A DNA stretch of 64,000 bases. It comes from Kangiella sediminilitoris (lineage in GTDB: Bacteria; Pseudomonadota; Gammaproteobacteria; Enterobacterales; Kangiellaceae). A program made the position numbers and the translations under genes. Shown here piece by piece: positions 62,925-64,000 of the stretch. Below the pieces are notes generated by a model that was not told the DNA's origin, ran no database searches, and saw only the letters and a program-made list of their open reading frames with translations. Numbering within the stretch: the stretch's first letter is position 1; each line of letters begins with the position of its first letter. The DNA lies in contig NZ_CP012418.1 of the NCBI RefSeq assembly GCF_001708405.1, positions 186,001 to 250,000 of the forward strand, given 5' to 3'.

Positions 62925-63613
62925 CTTTGTTCCTCGGGCGCTACTATTTTGATTCCTATACTGGGCACAGTTTCTAGTAAAGAGCAGTCAAAAGGTTTAT
63001 CAATGACTTTCCTTAGATTATAAAGGTGGCTACGTAAAACGTCGCTGTTCGGAACGATATCACCCCACAATTCCCGCTCAAGCTCTTCTCGAGTAACCAG
63101 CTCAGGAGAGCGACGCATAAGCATCTTGAGAATTTGTAACCCTGTAGGCGACAGCTTTAGCTTCTGACCAGCCCGGGTAACCTGCATGGTTTTAGGGTTT
63201 AGTTCTAAATCGTGTATTTTGAGAGGCTTACTGCTGAACTCACCTTTATGGCGCTTTATAATCGACTGCAGCCGGGCGTTAAGCTCTTCGAAGTCAAAGG
63301 GCTTAACCAGATAGTCATCGGCCCCGGTGTCAAAACCTTCCAGCTTATCTTTCAATTGATCTCTAGCAGTCAGCATGAGAATTGGGATATCAGACTCTTC
63401 TTCTTCTCTTATTTTGCGGCATATTTCATAGCCATTCAGACCCGGTAGCATGATGTCCAGAATCAAGGCATCGTAATCGTTCGATTTGGCCAGGTTCAGT
63501 CCAGAGGGACCATCGCTGGCATAATCAACAATATAACCGCACAGTTCTAAAAACTCGCCTGTGGTTGCTGCCAGCTCGGCATGATCTTCTACCAGGAGTA
63601 TGCTGTATGCCAC
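62921..63613 (-). CDS. OmpR/PhoB-family response regulator
   Basis: A 230-aa response regulator. The receiver domain (1-120) has the acidic pair in LLVEDHAE, phospho-acceptor Asp53 in ALILDIMLPG, the Thr in MLTARD and Lys in YLVKPFDFEEL. The C-terminal winged helix (about 130-225) has LTREELERELWGDIV-like VTREELERELWGD, and SDVLRSHLYNLRKVID. It is convergent with the histidine kinase and the stop codons interlock in four bases (62921-62924). It is 16 bp downstream of yhbY and may be transcribed with it. The kinase is its obvious partner. Confidence 0.9.
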   Translation of the reverse strand: MAYSILLVEDHAELAATTGEFLELCGYIVDYASDGPSGLNLAKSNDYDALILDIMLPGLNGYEICRKIREEEESDIPILMLTARDQLKDKLEGFDTGADDYLVKPFDFEELNARLQSIIKRHKGEFSSKPLKIHDLELNPKTMQVTRAGQKLKLSPTGLQILKMLMRRSPELVTREELERELWGDIVPNSDVLRSHLYNLRKVIDKPFDCSLLETVPSIGIKIVAPEEQS

Positions 63614-63629
63614 AAAAAGACCTTATTCG

Positions 63630-63926
63630 TTATTTGGGTAGAACGATTTTTACATCATCTGAGCGACGGTACAAGGCTAAAATGTGCCCAATGACCTGCA
63701 CTTGATGTGCATTACATTGCTTGCAGATGGCTTCAATCATTGCCTTTTTATCATCACGCTCTTCGGTACGGATGCGTACTTTGATGAGTTCGTGGTGATT
63801 TAAGGCGTTATTGATCTCTTCGATAACGTTTTCCGTTAAGCCTTTATCACCAACCATAACAACGGGTTTTAACTTGTGTGCTTTACTGCGTAAGAATTTA
63901 ATCTGTGATTTGCTAAGTTGAGACAT
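63630..63926 (-). CDS. yhbY: YhbY/CRS1-CRM-domain RNA-binding protein
   Basis: A 98-aa protein made of one CRM domain: LSKSQIKFLRSKAHKLKPVVMVGDKGLTENVIEEINNALNHHELIKVRI and ICKQCNAHQVQVIGHILALYRRS. YhbY associates with pre-50S ribosomal subunits. In E. coli and Pseudomonas yhbY is divergent from rlmE-ftsH and near greA; the last 74 bases here (63927-64000), AT-rich with TTGAAG and TACAAT elements, are probably that divergent promoter region. It marks the right edge of the insertion between greA and yhbY. Confidence 0.92.
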   Translation of the reverse strand: MSQLSKSQIKFLRSKAHKLKPVVMVGDKGLTENVIEEINNALNHHELIKVRIRTEERDDKKAMIEAICKQCNAHQVQVIGHILALYRRSDDVKIVLPK

Positions 63927-64000
63927 TTAATTAACTTAATAGTGAGAATTGAAGTTATTTTAACGTAAAAAAGGTACAATAGAGACCTTATTTTATTGAA

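Noticed and set aside
63949-63980. TTGAAG / TACAAT promoter at the right window edge
   Set aside because: The spacer is 20 bp, too long for a normal sigma70 promoter; the true divergent rlmE promoter may lie here but cannot be fixed.

Overview
The window is a gammaproteobacterial chromosome segment of moderate GC content. The housekeeping order resembles that of Pseudomonas and Oceanospirillales. A Kangiella-like marine heterotroph is my best guess, but it is an inference from gene content (HrcA in a gammaproteobacterium, choice-of-anchor and GlyGly-CTERM-like secreted proteins) and no marker-gene search was possible. I see no tRNA, rRNA, CRISPR array, prophage or insertion sequence.

Left part (1-19.3 kb): a largely minus-strand housekeeping block, rph / yicC / gmk-rpoZ-spoT-ridA-trmH / oxyR-recG. 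Unrelated genes interrupt it: a DUF418 membrane protein and a rhodanese-methyltransferase fusion between trmH and oxyR; a DabA-DabB inorganic-carbon pump with a divergent LysR regulator between gmk and yicC; and apaG-apaH, an SDR, a MAPEG protein, a SlyD-type isomerase and a small hydrolase between yicC and rph.

Middle part (19.5-31 kb): mostly accessory and envelope genes. They are a DUF4382 lipoprotein, a secreted choice-of-anchor-B protein with a GlyGly-CTERM-like tail, an exported alpha/beta hydrolase, malic enzyme (with an unusual interlocked pair of inverted repeats upstream), a DoxX / FMN-glutamate-synthase-like pair, an ECF sigma factor overlapping a small soluble zinc anti-sigma factor, then the conserved bamE|fur pair. 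Fur has no cysteine and starts at TTG.

Right-centre (31-50 kb): a second conserved backbone, recN-nadK | hrcA-grpE ... dnaK-dnaJ ... dapB-carA-carB-greA. recN carries a one-base deletion in a G homopolymer. Between dapB and carA lies a non-coding transcript candidate with promoter-like elements, GGA motifs in hairpin loops and a strong terminator. It looks like a CsrA-sequestering (CsrB/RsmZ-type) small RNA. A second terminator-like hairpin just before the carA ribosome-binding site may be an attenuator.

Right end (50-64 kb): between greA and yhbY, which are near neighbours in many gammaproteobacteria, sits a 13.6-kb accessory block. It holds a DUF4397 lipoprotein, YbgA-photolyase, a chalcone-isomerase-like protein and an NTF2-like lipoprotein, then a tightly packed plus-strand operon: fatty acid desaturase, FAD oxidoreductase, DUF1365, Cfa-like methyltransferase 1, DUF2878, DUF1295, Cfa-like methyltransferase 2 and a sensor kinase. 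Its probable response regulator is encoded convergently. The two Cfa-like enzymes differ at the residues known to bind bicarbonate in E. coli Cfa, which suggests two different lipid-methylation steps. This lipid-remodelling and light/oxidative-stress locus is the strongest candidate for a poorly described system, together with the candidate small RNA.
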